Positions 53,518 to 62,607 of a stretch of DNA of 64,000 nucleotides are shown here, piece by piece. The stretch comes from Streptomyces sp. NA04227 (lineage in GTDB: Bacteria; Actinomycetota; Actinomycetes; Streptomycetales; Streptomycetaceae). Both the position numbers and the translations under genes were made by a program. Every line of letters starts with the position of its first letter. Within the stretch, counting starts at the first letter, position 1. The stretch lies in contig NZ_CP054918.1 in assembly GCF_013364195.1 (NCBI RefSeq), positions 6,437,001 to 6,501,000 on the forward strand, read 5' to 3'. The notes under the pieces were generated by a model that saw nothing but the letters and a program-made list of their open reading frames with translations, did not search any database and had not been told where the DNA came from.

Positions 53518-54546
53518 ATGGACAAGGCGCTCTCGCGTCCTGCCGTGGTCAGCCGCGTCTCCGACCTCATCGGCCACACCCCGCTGTTCGAACTGTGCCG
53601 CACCGAGAACGGCAGCCGACTGCTCCTGAAACTGGAGCAGTTCAACCCGACCGGCACCGCCAAGATACGGATGGCCCGCCAGATGGTCCTGGACGCCGAG
53701 GAGCGCGGACTGCTGCGCCCCGGCGGCCGTATCGTCGAGTCCACCTCCGGCAACACGGGCCTCGGCCTCGCGGTGGTCGCCGCCGAACGCGGCTACACCT
53801 TCACCGCGGTCGTCGACCACCACGCCGCCGCCGACAAACTCCGCGGCATGAAGGCCCTCGGCGCCGAACTGGTCTACGTCGCCGAGGAGGGCGACGAGGA
53901 ACTGGCCACCGCCGCCCGCGAGGAGTTCGCCGAGAAACTGGCGGACGAGGACGACACCGCCTACTTCACCGAGCAGCACAACAACGCGGCCAACGCGGTC
54001 GGTTACTACAGCGTCGCGCATGAACTCGACGCCGCCCTCGACGGCCGTATCGACATCCTCGTCGGCGCCGTCGGCACCGGCGGCGGGCTGTGCGGCACCG
54101 CACGGGAACTGCGCAAGACCGTGCCGGACGTACGGATCGTGGGTGTCGAACCGAAGGGCTCCATCGCCTTCGGCGGGCCCGCCCACGACTACTACCAGTC
54201 CGGCACCGGCACCCCCGAGGGCGCCACCATCGGCCTGCTGGTCGACTTCGACCTCATCGACGAGGGCGTCAAGGTCGGCGACGTCGAGGCCTTCGCCACC
54301 GCCCGCGTCCTCGCCCGCCGCACCGGTCTGCTCATCGGCGGCTCCGCGGGCGGCGTCGTCCACGAGGCGCTGACCCGCATGTCCGCCCTGGAACCGGGCA
54401 CGACTATGGTCGCGCTGGTCAACGACGGAGGCGAGAAGTACATGGACACCGTCTTCCACGACGACTGGATGGACGCCCGCAACCTGACCGACCCGGCCGT
54501 CGAACGCGAAGTCGACGAGCTCCTGGCCAAACTCCGCGAGAACTGA
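53518..54546 (+). CDS. SbnA-like O-phosphoserine-dependent synthase (cysteine synthase superfamily)
   Basis: 342 aa fold-type II PLP enzyme. K49 in NPTGTAKIRMA binds PLP, STSGNTGLG (75-83) forms the substrate loop and GAVGTGGGLCG (about 181-191) binds the PLP phosphate. SbnA condenses O-phosphoserine with glutamate to the intermediate that SbnB cleaves to L-2,3-diaminopropionate. AGGAG precedes the ATG; 31 nt after the decarboxylase gene. Confidence 0.9.
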   Translation: MDKALSRPAVVSRVSDLIGHTPLFELCRTENGSRLLLKLEQFNPTGTAKIRMARQMVLDAEERGLLRPGGRIVESTSGNTGLGLAVVAAERGYTFTAVVDHHAAADKLRGMKALGAELVYVAEEGDEELATAAREEFAEKLADEDDTAYFTEQHNNAANAVGYYSVAHELDAALDGRIDILVGAVGTGGGLCGTARELRKTVPDVRIVGVEPKGSIAFGGPAHDYYQSGTGTPEGATIGLLVDFDLIDEGVKVGDVEAFATARVLARRTGLLIGGSAGGVVHEALTRMSALEPGTTMVALVNDGGEKYMDTVFHDDWMDARNLTDPAVEREVDELLAKLREN

Positions 54547-54552
54547 AGCCCC

Positions 54553-55956
54553 ATGCCGACACCGTTCACCACCCTGCTCAGCGACAGCCGTGCCCTGGCG
54601 ACGCTGGCCGTACCGCTCGCCCTGACCCAGCTCGCCCAGGTCGCCCTGACCACCACCGACACGGTGATGATGGGCCTGATGGGCGCCGAGGCGCTGGCCG
54701 GGGGCGGCCTGGCGCTGGTCATCTTCAACCAGCTCCGCACCATGGGCGTCGGCATGGTCACCGCCGTCGGCAACCAGGTCTCCGCCGCCTCCGCCCGCGC
54801 CGACGAGGACGGCGAACTCACCGCGGAGGCGGCCGAGGAGGTCCGGGGAGTGGTGCGCGCCGGGCTGGCGCTCGCCACCCTGTCCGGCCTGTTCGGCGCC
54901 CTGGTGATCCTGGCCCTGGGCCGCCTCGTCGGCTACCTCGGCCAGGACGCCGACGTGGTGGACCGCGCCTGGCCGGTGATCCTCGCCCTGGCCCCCGGCC
55001 TGGTCCCCTGCCTGTGGTTCCAGGCCATCCGCCAGTTCACGGTCGGCATGCGCAGACCACAGGCACTGCTGCAGATCACCATCGCCTCGGTGGCCGTCAA
55101 CGCGGCCCTCAACTGGGGCCTGGTGCACGGCACCTGGCTGCTGCCCGAACTCGGCCTGCCCGGCATCGGCGTGGCCACCAGCATCGTGTACGCCCTGACC
55201 TGCCTGGCCCTGTACGCCTCGGCCCGCCGCGACCCCCGGCTCGGCCCGCTGATCGACATCCGGATCTGGAAGTCCGACCCGGCCACCCTGCGCCGCCTCG
55301 GCGGCCTCGGCCTGCCCATCGCCGCGACCTACGGCTCCGAGGCCGGGTTCTTCTCCGTGGTCGCCCTGATCATCGGCACCTTCGGCAGCGCCGCCCTGGC
55401 CGCGCACACCGCGGTCAACCAGCTCATCTACATCGTCTTCCAGATCGCCGTCGGCCTCTCCCACGCCGCCTCGCTCAACGTCAGCCGGGAACTCGCCCTG
55501 GACCGGATCGTCGCGGCACGGCGCATCAAGAACACGGCCCTGGCCTGCGCGGCCGCCGTCATGGCCGTGGTCGGCCTCGTCTATCTGACCGTTCCCGGCC
55601 TGGTTCTGCGCCCCTTCCTCGACGCCTCCGCCCAGGACGGCAACAGCGCCACCGACATCGCCACCAACCTCCTCCTGGTCGCGGCGGTCCTCCAGTTCTT
55701 CGACTGTGCCCAGAACATCGGCGTCGGCCTCCTGCGCGGCCTCGACGACACCAGGAGCGGCTTCCGCATCACCCTCGTCGGCTACTGGCTCGTCGGTCTG
55801 CCTGCGGCCTGGCTGCTCGGCACCGTGGCCGACCTGGAGACGGTGGGCGTCTGGCTGGGCCTGCTCACCGGCCTCGCGGTCACCGCCCTGCTCCTGCTGC
55901 GGCGCTACGGGCAGGCGTTGTCGGGGCGGGCGGTGGGGGAGGTGGTCCCGGCCTGA
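54553..55956 (+). CDS. MATE-family multidrug/siderophore exporter
   Basis: 467 aa with about twelve helices and the MATE sequences LAQVALTTTDTVMMGLMG and, in the second half, SHAASLNVSRELA. It ends the first biosynthetic operon (7 nt after the SbnA-like gene) and probably exports the product. Staphyloferrin B export uses an MFS protein (SbnD) instead; an MFS gene lies next door in the opposite direction. Confidence 0.88.
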   Translation: MPTPFTTLLSDSRALATLAVPLALTQLAQVALTTTDTVMMGLMGAEALAGGGLALVIFNQLRTMGVGMVTAVGNQVSAASARADEDGELTAEAAEEVRGVVRAGLALATLSGLFGALVILALGRLVGYLGQDADVVDRAWPVILALAPGLVPCLWFQAIRQFTVGMRRPQALLQITIASVAVNAALNWGLVHGTWLLPELGLPGIGVATSIVYALTCLALYASARRDPRLGPLIDIRIWKSDPATLRRLGGLGLPIAATYGSEAGFFSVVALIIGTFGSAALAAHTAVNQLIYIVFQIAVGLSHAASLNVSRELALDRIVAARRIKNTALACAAAVMAVVGLVYLTVPGLVLRPFLDASAQDGNSATDIATNLLLVAAVLQFFDCAQNIGVGLLRGLDDTRSGFRITLVGYWLVGLPAAWLLGTVADLETVGVWLGLLTGLAVTALLLLRRYGQALSGRAVGEVVPA

Positions 55957-56026
55957 GCCGATGGGGGCGGGCCCCCGGCTCCGGCCCAAGTGGCGTGCGA
56001 GCCCGGGCAGTTGAGGTGGCCTGCTC

Positions 56027-57211
56027 TCAGGCCGCCTCCGCCGCGGCCACCCGTCGCAGCCGGAGCCCGACGGCCGTGGCGAGCAGCGCGACGACCGCGG
56101 TGAAGATGACGCCCGCGGGCCTCAGACCCAGCCACACCGCCATCGCGCCGACTCCGACCACGGGCAGCGAGATACCCGCGTACGCGACGACGAAGAACGC
56201 AGAGACGGTCGCGCCCCGTTGGGCGTCCGGAGCGGCGGTGCCCACCGAGGTCACGGCGGCGCGGAAGGCGAGGCCCTGGCCGGTGCCGCCGGTGACCGCA
56301 CCGCAGATCAGCAGGGGCAGGGATTCGAGCAGCAACGCCCCGGCGATCAGCGCGAGACCGGCGACCAGGACCAGACAGCCGTACGGCAGCGCGCGACGGG
56401 CACCGACCCTCGGCGACAGCAACTGCCCGGCGGTGGAGGCGAGGAACACGGAGAAGACCACCACGCCGGAGACGGCCAGATTGCGGACGTCGAGCGTCTC
56501 GGCGATGAAGCTGGGGGCCACCGCGGTGAACAGGCCGAGCAGCGAGAAACCCGCGAACCCGGCCAGCGCGGCCGGTGCGAACAACGAGCGGACCCGCGGC
56601 GGGACGACCATGCCCTGAGGCTTGAGCCGCGGCCGGTGCTCGCGCTCCGCGACCGTCTCCGGCAGGGCGAACAGCAGCAGCGCGGCGAGCACGAGCAGCG
56701 CCAGATGGACCAGGAACGGCAGGGTCAGCGGCCGGGGCGCGTACTCGGCGAGCAGCCCGGAGAGCAGCGGACCGCAGCCGAGGCCGCCCATGTTGGCGGC
56801 GGTGGCGGCGAACCCCGCACGGCTACGGGCGTCGGGCGCGGCCAGTTCCAGTACGGCGGCGGTCGCCGCACCGCTGAACAGCCCCGCGGCGAAACCCGAG
56901 AGCAGCCGTCCGGCGAACAGCAGCGGCAGCCCGCCCTCCAGCAGAAAGCACACCGCGCTCCCCACGGAGAGCAGCAGCGCGACCAACAGGACGGGGCGGC
57001 GCCCGGCCCGGTCGGAGTAGTCCCCGGCGGTGAGCAGCACCGTGATGACCCCCACCGCGTAGACGGCGAACACCACGGTGACCATCAGCTCCGAGAAGCC
57101 CAGCTCCTCGCGGTAGAGGCCGTACAGCGGGGTGGGCAGCGTGGTCCCGGCCATGCCGATGGCGAACACGGCCGCCGCCGCCGGGTATCCGAGGCGAACG
57201 GAGCTGGGCAT
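56027..57211 (-). CDS. MFS exporter (DHA1, 12-helix)
   Basis: 394 aa, twelve helices, motif GDYSDRAGRRP between helices 2 and 3 and a mid-protein GFAGFSLLGLF repeat. It is transcribed toward the MATE gene. Substrate unknown; its position inside the metallophore island makes siderophore export a possibility. No iron box was found in its upstream region. Confidence 0.88.
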   Translation of the reverse strand: MPSSVRLGYPAAAAVFAIGMAGTTLPTPLYGLYREELGFSELMVTVVFAVYAVGVITVLLTAGDYSDRAGRRPVLLVALLLSVGSAVCFLLEGGLPLLFAGRLLSGFAAGLFSGAATAAVLELAAPDARSRAGFAATAANMGGLGCGPLLSGLLAEYAPRPLTLPFLVHLALLVLAALLLFALPETVAEREHRPRLKPQGMVVPPRVRSLFAPAALAGFAGFSLLGLFTAVAPSFIAETLDVRNLAVSGVVVFSVFLASTAGQLLSPRVGARRALPYGCLVLVAGLALIAGALLLESLPLLICGAVTGGTGQGLAFRAAVTSVGTAAPDAQRGATVSAFFVVAYAGISLPVVGVGAMAVWLGLRPAGVIFTAVVALLATAVGLRLRRVAAAEAA

Positions 57212-57438
57212 GGGCTCACGCTAGGACGTCCCGGCGTGGATACGGGCGAGACGCGCAGAAGGCGGTCCCCGCCGCTGTGCCCCCACCGCACGCCGCCCCC
57301 GCGACACCGACGAGCGGGCGCGGACTCGGCGCGACCCGTGCTTCCCGTGCGCCCCTGCCATCCGGGCGACGGTCCGTTCGGCGGCTCTCCCACCAGGCAA
57401 AGGATCGGAAAACGTCCGTTCGAGCATGGGACACAGAT

Positions 57439-57888
57439 ATGAGACGAGCCACGCGCGCCGCAGCCCTCGCCGCGGTCGCGCTCTTGATCCCCCTCCTGGA
57501 AACGGCCCCCGCCACGGCCGAACCGACCCGGGCGGCCCGGCCGCCCGCCCGCCAGCACTCCGCACCCGAGTCGCTGACCTCGGACGACGCGCTGCGCGCC
57601 GCCGGATACGAGCGCATGGCGGTCATCCGGCTCTCGGGAGCGACCGGCACGCTGTGGCGCATCATCGAACCCGCGGGCGCCTGGACCTGGCACGGCAACC
57701 TCCACAACGCGCCTCCGGGCTCGCGCATCGAGGCCCGCAACTGGTTCGAGAACGTCATCACCAGTGCCGTGGTCGCGCCCGGCCACATCGGCGTCAACAC
57801 CAGTACCTGGAGCAGCCGTGGCCGGTTCCGGATCTGTATCTACGTCGCGGGCGGACGCAGCGGCTGCTCCTACTTCTCGCCGACCTGA
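57439..57888 (+). CDS. Small secreted protein of unknown function
   Basis: 149 aa. N-terminal signal peptide (MRRATRAAALAAVALLIP, cleavage near ATA-EP at residue 27-28), then a compact beta-rich domain with WRIIEPAGAWTWHGNLHN and C-terminal cysteines C133 and C143 (CIYVAGGRSGC) that probably form a disulfide. ATG at 57439 has only a weak ribosome site. It resembles small secreted inhibitor- or adhesin-like proteins in layout, but I do not recognise a family. Sits between the two halves of the siderophore island. Confidence 0.7.
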   Translation: MRRATRAAALAAVALLIPLLETAPATAEPTRAARPPARQHSAPESLTSDDALRAAGYERMAVIRLSGATGTLWRIIEPAGAWTWHGNLHNAPPGSRIEARNWFENVITSAVVAPGHIGVNTSTWSSRGRFRICIYVAGGRSGCSYFSPT

Positions 57889-58303
57889 TCCGCGACGACG
57901 GCCGTAGCGGTGGGCGGTTGACCCGCGCGGGCGCCCGGCAGGCCCCGAGGGCTGCCCGGCGCCCGCGCTCCGGCGTGCGCTCCACCCGTCCCCTCCGGCA
58001 ACCCGCCGTCAAGCACCCGCACAGCAGAGGCGCTTCTGCCGCCTCGCCCGTTCGTCCCGGCCGGGCGCCCTCCCCGCGCACGGCAGCCCGCCGATGACCG
58101 CGCCGCTTCCGCTCGCGGCCGTGCCCCGGACCCCGCCCCGCAGGCGACGACAACTTCCCGCCACCGCAAGGATCTTCGGGTGAACCGTGATCCCCCGCCC
58201 CCACGGTCGTTGGTACTACGGGGCCCGTGGCCGTGCAGGGACCCCGCCGTGCCCGCGAGGGTGAGCACGTCGTGCCGGAAGGCAGCAGGGAGGACGAGAG
58301 CCC
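57889..58303. other. 415-nt gap before the second biosynthetic group
   Basis: Directly after the small secreted protein, a strong imperfect hairpin (about 57927-57968, arms CGCGGGCGCC and GGCGCCCGCG) is probably its terminator. The rest is GC-rich with no convincing gene and, on inspection, no iron box; the promoter of the aminotransferase-like gene must be here. Confidence 0.6.
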
Positions 58304-59689
58304 GTGGCCCTGACCGAGCCCGTCACGAGGGCGCCCGGTCCCGCGAAGGACGGCGTTCCACGACGCCGGGCGATCCGCGAGTCCGCGGCGCGCGGCTATG
58401 CGTGCGCCTTGCCCGTGGTGCCGGTACGGGCCCGCGGGCTGATCATCGAGGGCGCCGACGGTCGCCGTTACCTGGACTGTCTGTCCGGCGCCGCGGGCCT
58501 GGTACTGGGCCACAACCACCCCGTCGTCCTGCGCGCGATCCGCGAGATGCTGGACTCCGGCGAGCCGCTCCAGACACTCGACCTGGCAACTCCGGTCAGG
58601 GACAGGTTCGTTGGCGAACTCCTCGGGAGCCTGCCCGGTGAACTCGCCGGGCGGGCCCGGGTCCGGTTCTGTTCCCCGGGCGGGACGGACGCCGTCGAGT
58701 CCGCGCTCGCGCTGGTGCGCGCCGCCACCGGACGCACCGACCTGCTCACCTTCACCGGCGCCCGCCACCAGCCCTCCACCGCCGCACCGCCCACGGTGAG
58801 CACCCCGCTCCCGTACCCGCAGGACTACCGCTGCCCGTTCGGCACCGGCGGCGAGCGGGGCGCCCAACTCGCCGCGCGCTGGGCCGAATCGCTCCTGGAC
58901 GATCCACTGTCGGGCATCGGGCGCCCGGCGGCGCTGCTCCTGGAACCGGTACAGGACGAAGGCGGCGTCCTCCCGGCGCCCGCGCCCTGGCTGCGCCGGC
59001 TGCGGGAGCTGACCAGCACGTACGGCATCGCCCTGGTCGCCGACGAGAGGCGGACCGGGATCGGCCGTACCGGGTCCTTCTGGGGCGTCGGGCACAGCGG
59101 AATCGTTCCCGAGGTGATGGTGCTCTCCGGCGCCGTGGGCGGCGGCATGCCGCTCGCGGTCCTCGTGCACCACGAGGACCTCGGCGACCCGCGCGACGAG
59201 GCGTCCCCGGGCACCGTCCGCGGCAACCAGCTCGCGATGGCGGCGGGCGCGGCCACCCTCGCTCATGTCCGGCGCAACGGCCTGGCCGCACGCGCCGGTG
59301 AACTCGGCGCCCGGCTGCTCGGCCTGCTGCGCACCCTCGGCGCCGCCCACGACTGTGTCGGCGAGGTGCGCGGCCGCGGACTGATGCTCGGCCTGGAACT
59401 CGTCGACCCGGCCGGTACCACCGCGGGAGCGCCCCCGGCCCCCGCCCCCGAACTGGCCCGCCGGGTACGGCAGGAGTGCCTGAACCGCGGCCTGATCGTC
59501 GGCCTGTGCGGACGCCACGACGCCGTCGTACGGCTGCTGCCCCCGCTGACGCTCACCGACGAACAGGCCGACGCGGTGGTCGAGCGGCTCGCCGACGCCC
59601 TGCGCGCGGCGGCCGCGGCCCGGCCGCCCGGCACCGATCCGCTCCGGCCCGACGTACGCCCTACGACTCCCATTCATCCTCCGAGGTAG
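58304..59689 (+). CDS. Class-III aminotransferase homologue lacking the PLP lysine (diaminobutyrate transaminase-like pseudoenzyme)
   Basis: 461 aa, full length for the diaminobutyrate-2-oxoglutarate transaminase family of siderophore clusters. Fold landmarks are present: GHNHPVVLRAIREML, SPGGTDAVESALALVR, RGNQLAMAAGAATL. The active site is not: the PLP-lysine motif reads LSGAVGGGMPLA, with Gly276 (codon GGC, 59129-59131) where the family has Lys; DEVQTG reads DERRTG (247-252); the YHG element near 153 reads RHQ. A GGGAGG ribosome site precedes the GTG. It is therefore unlikely to be a normal transaminase and may be regulatory, structural or repurposed. Confidence 0.88.
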   Translation: MALTEPVTRAPGPAKDGVPRRRAIRESAARGYACALPVVPVRARGLIIEGADGRRYLDCLSGAAGLVLGHNHPVVLRAIREMLDSGEPLQTLDLATPVRDRFVGELLGSLPGELAGRARVRFCSPGGTDAVESALALVRAATGRTDLLTFTGARHQPSTAAPPTVSTPLPYPQDYRCPFGTGGERGAQLAARWAESLLDDPLSGIGRPAALLLEPVQDEGGVLPAPAPWLRRLRELTSTYGIALVADERRTGIGRTGSFWGVGHSGIVPEVMVLSGAVGGGMPLAVLVHHEDLGDPRDEASPGTVRGNQLAMAAGAATLAHVRRNGLAARAGELGARLLGLLRTLGAAHDCVGEVRGRGLMLGLELVDPAGTTAGAPPAPAPELARRVRQECLNRGLIVGLCGRHDAVVRLLPPLTLTDEQADAVVERLADALRAAAAARPPGTDPLRPDVRPTTPIHPPR

Positions 59690-59694
59690 CCCCC

Positions 59695-61647
59695 GTGAAC
59701 GCGACCCCCTCACCCGACGGCACGCCCCGCAAGCCCGGTCAGGGCGAATCCCAGCCGTCACCGCAGCCCGAGACCGCCGCCGTGCCCCGGCAGGCGGCGG
59801 GCCCGCGCCACCATCCGCCCGCCCCGGCGGGGCCGGACCCGCTGGACCACGAGGACCCGCGGAGCGCCGCCCAGGCGGCGGGCGCCGAGAACCTGCTGCG
59901 CTGCTGGGTGCGCGAACGGGCCCTGGGCAGGCCGGAGAACGGCACGCTGCGGCTCGCGCTGCCCGCGTCGAGGACCGCCGTCCTGGTGCCGGTGCACTAC
60001 TGGTCGCGTTCGGGCTGGCACCGCTTCGGGCCGCCCCGTATCGAAGGCGCCCCGACGAACGCACCGCCGCTCGACGCCGTCGCGCTGGCCGCCCTGCTCG
60101 CCCGGGAGGGCGCCGATCCGGCATCCGGCGAGGAGGTCCGGGTGCCCGAACAGGGCGCTGCCGCCCGGCGATCCGAGCCCCCGGCCGCTGCCGGCGCGGA
60201 CACCGAGAGCGCCGATCTGGTGGCCAGGGTCGCCGACTCGGTGCGGCGCACCGCGCACTTCCTCGCCGAGCGCAGGGCCCGGCCCGGCGACCCGGCCGAC
60301 CTGTTCCTCGGCGGCGAGCAGGCCCTGGTCCTCGGCCATCCGCTGCACCCCACACCCAAGAGCCGCGAAGGCCTCTCGGAGACCGAAGGGCGCCTGTACT
60401 CACCGGAGTTGCGCGGCAGCTTCCCGCTGCACTGGCTCGCGGTGCACCAGTCCGTACTCAGCGCCGACTCGGCCTGGACCGAGGGCGGCCGCGCGGTCCC
60501 CGCCGAGCAGCTCGCCGCCCGCCTCGGCGGCGCCGAACTGCCGCTCCCCGAGGGCTTCGTGGCCCTGCCCGCGCACCCCTGGCAGGTCCGGGAGGTGCGC
60601 GAACGGGACGACTTCGGCGAGCTGTTCGCCGCCGGACTCCTGGTCGACCTGGGCGCGCACGGCCCCCGGTGGAGCCCGACCTCCTCGGTCCGCACCGTCT
60701 ACCGCACCGGCGCGCCCGCGATGCTGAAGCTCTCGCTCGGCGTACGGATCACCAACTCCCGCCGCGAGAACCTGCGCAAGGAACTGCACCGAGGCGTCGA
60801 GGTGCACCGTCTCCTGCGCGGCGGGCTCGCCGCCCGCTGGCGGCACGCGCACCCCACCTTCGACGTGGTGCGCGACCCGGCCTGGCTGGGTGTCGACAGC
60901 CCGCGGGGCGGTCCGCTCACCGGGCTCGACGTGGTGATCCGGCACAACCCCTTCGGCCCCGGCGACGACGTGGCCTGCGTCGCGGGCCTGGTCGCACCGC
61001 GCCCCACCGGCTCGGGCACCGGACCGCTCCGCTCACGGCTCGCGGAACTGGTGCAGCGCCTGTCCGCCCGGACCGGCGCCCCGCTCGGAGCCGTGTCCGC
61101 CGAGTGGTTCCTGCGCTACCTGGAACAGGTCGTGCGCCCCGTCCTGTGGCTGGACGCCGAGGCGGGCATCGCGCTGGAGGCGCACCAGCAGAACACGCTG
61201 CTGCTGCTCGACGCGGAGGGCTGGCCCGCCGGAGGCCGCTACCGCGACAACCAGGGCTACTACTTCCGTGAGTCACGGCGGGCCGAACTCGCCGCCCGGC
61301 TCCCGGGGATCGCGGCCGAGAGCGACACCTTCGTCGCCGACGCCGTGACCGACGAGCGCTTCGCCTACTACCTCGGCATCAACAACGTCCTCGGCCTCAT
61401 CGGCGCCTTCGGCTCGCAGCGCCTGGCCGACGAGGAACTCCTCCTCGCCGCCTTCCGCCGCTTCCTCGCCGAGGCCGCGGGCGGCAGGGACAAGACCCGC
61501 TCCCCGCTGCCCGCGCTGCTGCTCGACACCCCGGTGCTGCGCTGCAAGGCCAATATGCTCACGCGGCTGCGCGGCCTGGACGAACTCGTCGGCCCGGTCG
61601 ACACCCAGTCCGTGTACGTCACCTTCGCCAACCCCCTGCACGCATGA
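59695..61647 (+). CDS. IucA/IucC-family NIS siderophore synthetase
   Basis: 650 aa ATP-dependent synthetase that condenses a carboxylic acid (such as citrate) with an amine or alcohol. The N-terminal ~55 residues are low complexity. ATP-site motif GHPLHPTPKSREG (214-226), KLSLGVRITNSRREN (345-359), EAHQQNTL and RDNQGYYF near the C-terminus. The GTG at 59695 overlaps the ribosome site GAGG within the preceding stop region. The downstream acyltransferase start overlaps its stop as ATGA. Confidence 0.93.
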   Translation: MNATPSPDGTPRKPGQGESQPSPQPETAAVPRQAAGPRHHPPAPAGPDPLDHEDPRSAAQAAGAENLLRCWVRERALGRPENGTLRLALPASRTAVLVPVHYWSRSGWHRFGPPRIEGAPTNAPPLDAVALAALLAREGADPASGEEVRVPEQGAAARRSEPPAAAGADTESADLVARVADSVRRTAHFLAERRARPGDPADLFLGGEQALVLGHPLHPTPKSREGLSETEGRLYSPELRGSFPLHWLAVHQSVLSADSAWTEGGRAVPAEQLAARLGGAELPLPEGFVALPAHPWQVREVRERDDFGELFAAGLLVDLGAHGPRWSPTSSVRTVYRTGAPAMLKLSLGVRITNSRRENLRKELHRGVEVHRLLRGGLAARWRHAHPTFDVVRDPAWLGVDSPRGGPLTGLDVVIRHNPFGPGDDVACVAGLVAPRPTGSGTGPLRSRLAELVQRLSARTGAPLGAVSAEWFLRYLEQVVRPVLWLDAEAGIALEAHQQNTLLLLDAEGWPAGGRYRDNQGYYFRESRRAELAARLPGIAAESDTFVADAVTDERFAYYLGINNVLGLIGAFGSQRLADEELLLAAFRRFLAEAAGGRDKTRSPLPALLLDTPVLRCKANMLTRLRGLDELVGPVDTQSVYVTFANPLHA

Positions 61648-62417
61648 GCCCGGAACCCGCGGCCCATGCCACGGCGGACACCTCCACCGGCCCCGCCGCC
61701 CGCGACGCCCCGTACGACAACGAGGACACGCTGGAGCTGCGGCTGCCGCCGAGGCCCGAGCCGCTGCCCGCTCCCGAGGAGCCCGCGCCCGGTTCGTTCG
61801 CCCCGGGCGACCTCCTCGACCACGTCGCCCGCTGGTCACCGGCCCGTACCCCGCTCGGCGTCTTCCGGCTGGTCCCGGTACGCCCGGAGCGGGACCTCGC
61901 GCTGCTCGCCCGGTGGATGAACGACCCGGCGGTGGACGAGTTCTGGACACTGGCCGGGCCCGAGCAGCGGACGGCGGAGCATCTGCGGCCCCAGTTGGAG
62001 GGCGACGGGCGCAGCGTGCCCTGTCTCGGAGTGCTCGACGACGTGCCCATGAGCTACTGGGAGATCTACCGCGCCGACCTCGATCCACTGGCCCGGCACT
62101 ACCCGGCCCGGCCGCACGACACCGGGGTCCACCTGCTGATCGGGGAGGTCGCCGACCGTGGCCACGGAGTCGGCCGCGTGCTGTTGCGGGCGGTGGCCGA
62201 CCTCGTCCTGGGCCACCGCCCCGACTGCCGCCGGGTGGTGGCCGAGCCGGACCTGCGCAACACCCCCTCCGTCTCGGCCTTCCTGGGCGCCGGATTCCGT
62301 CTCGCGGCCGAACTCGACCTGCCCGACAAACGCGCCGCGCTCATGCTGCGCGACCGCCACCCGCGCGCGGCACCGCGCGCGAGACCGGACAACCAGCCAC
62401 CCCCGCAAGGGAGTTGA
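61644..62417 (+). CDS. IucB/MbtK-type GNAT acyltransferase
   Basis: 257 aa. A disordered N-terminal extension of about 70 residues precedes a GNAT domain of the AlcB/IucB/RhbD type: LARWMNDPAVDEFW, PMSYWEIYRAD, and the acyl-CoA loop RGHGVGRVLL. Relatives acylate hydroxylamino groups to form hydroxamates. No matching N-hydroxylase gene is visible in the window, so either it lies beyond the right end or this enzyme acylates an amine or hydroxyl. Translationally coupled to the first NIS synthetase. Confidence 0.9.
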   Translation: MSPEPAAHATADTSTGPAARDAPYDNEDTLELRLPPRPEPLPAPEEPAPGSFAPGDLLDHVARWSPARTPLGVFRLVPVRPERDLALLARWMNDPAVDEFWTLAGPEQRTAEHLRPQLEGDGRSVPCLGVLDDVPMSYWEIYRADLDPLARHYPARPHDTGVHLLIGEVADRGHGVGRVLLRAVADLVLGHRPDCRRVVAEPDLRNTPSVSAFLGAGFRLAAELDLPDKRAALMLRDRHPRAAPRARPDNQPPPQGS

Positions 62418-62551
62418 GGTCGGCCCTGACCCCACGGGCGGACCCCTCGCCGCCGCGCGGCGGCCGAGCGACCTGCGACGAACAGCGCCACCCCGGCCGC
62501 TGCGGCCACCACCGGAGCGGCCACGGAAACCAAGGGCCACAAGCCCGGCAG

Positions 62552-62588
62552 CAGATCCGGCACCAGACCCGACAACAGACCCGACAGG
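62552..62588. repeat. Short tandem repeat CAGACCCGACAA
   Basis: About three imperfect copies of a 12-13 nt unit shortly before the second NIS synthetase start. The 190-nt gap that contains it shows no clear gene. Confidence 0.5.
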
Positions 62589-62607
62589 CAGTTGAAGGAG
62601 TCCCCCC

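Noticed and set aside
57212..58303. Iron box for the MFS gene or the aminotransferase-like gene
   Set aside because: I scanned for TTAGG/CCTAA arms at 19-bp spacing and found none; only isolated TAGG fragments occur.
62418..62607. Hydrophobic minus-strand reading frame in the gap before the second NIS synthetase
   Set aside because: It looks membrane-like, but has no start with ribosome site, spans into both flanking genes, and matches what GC-rich antisense frames give.
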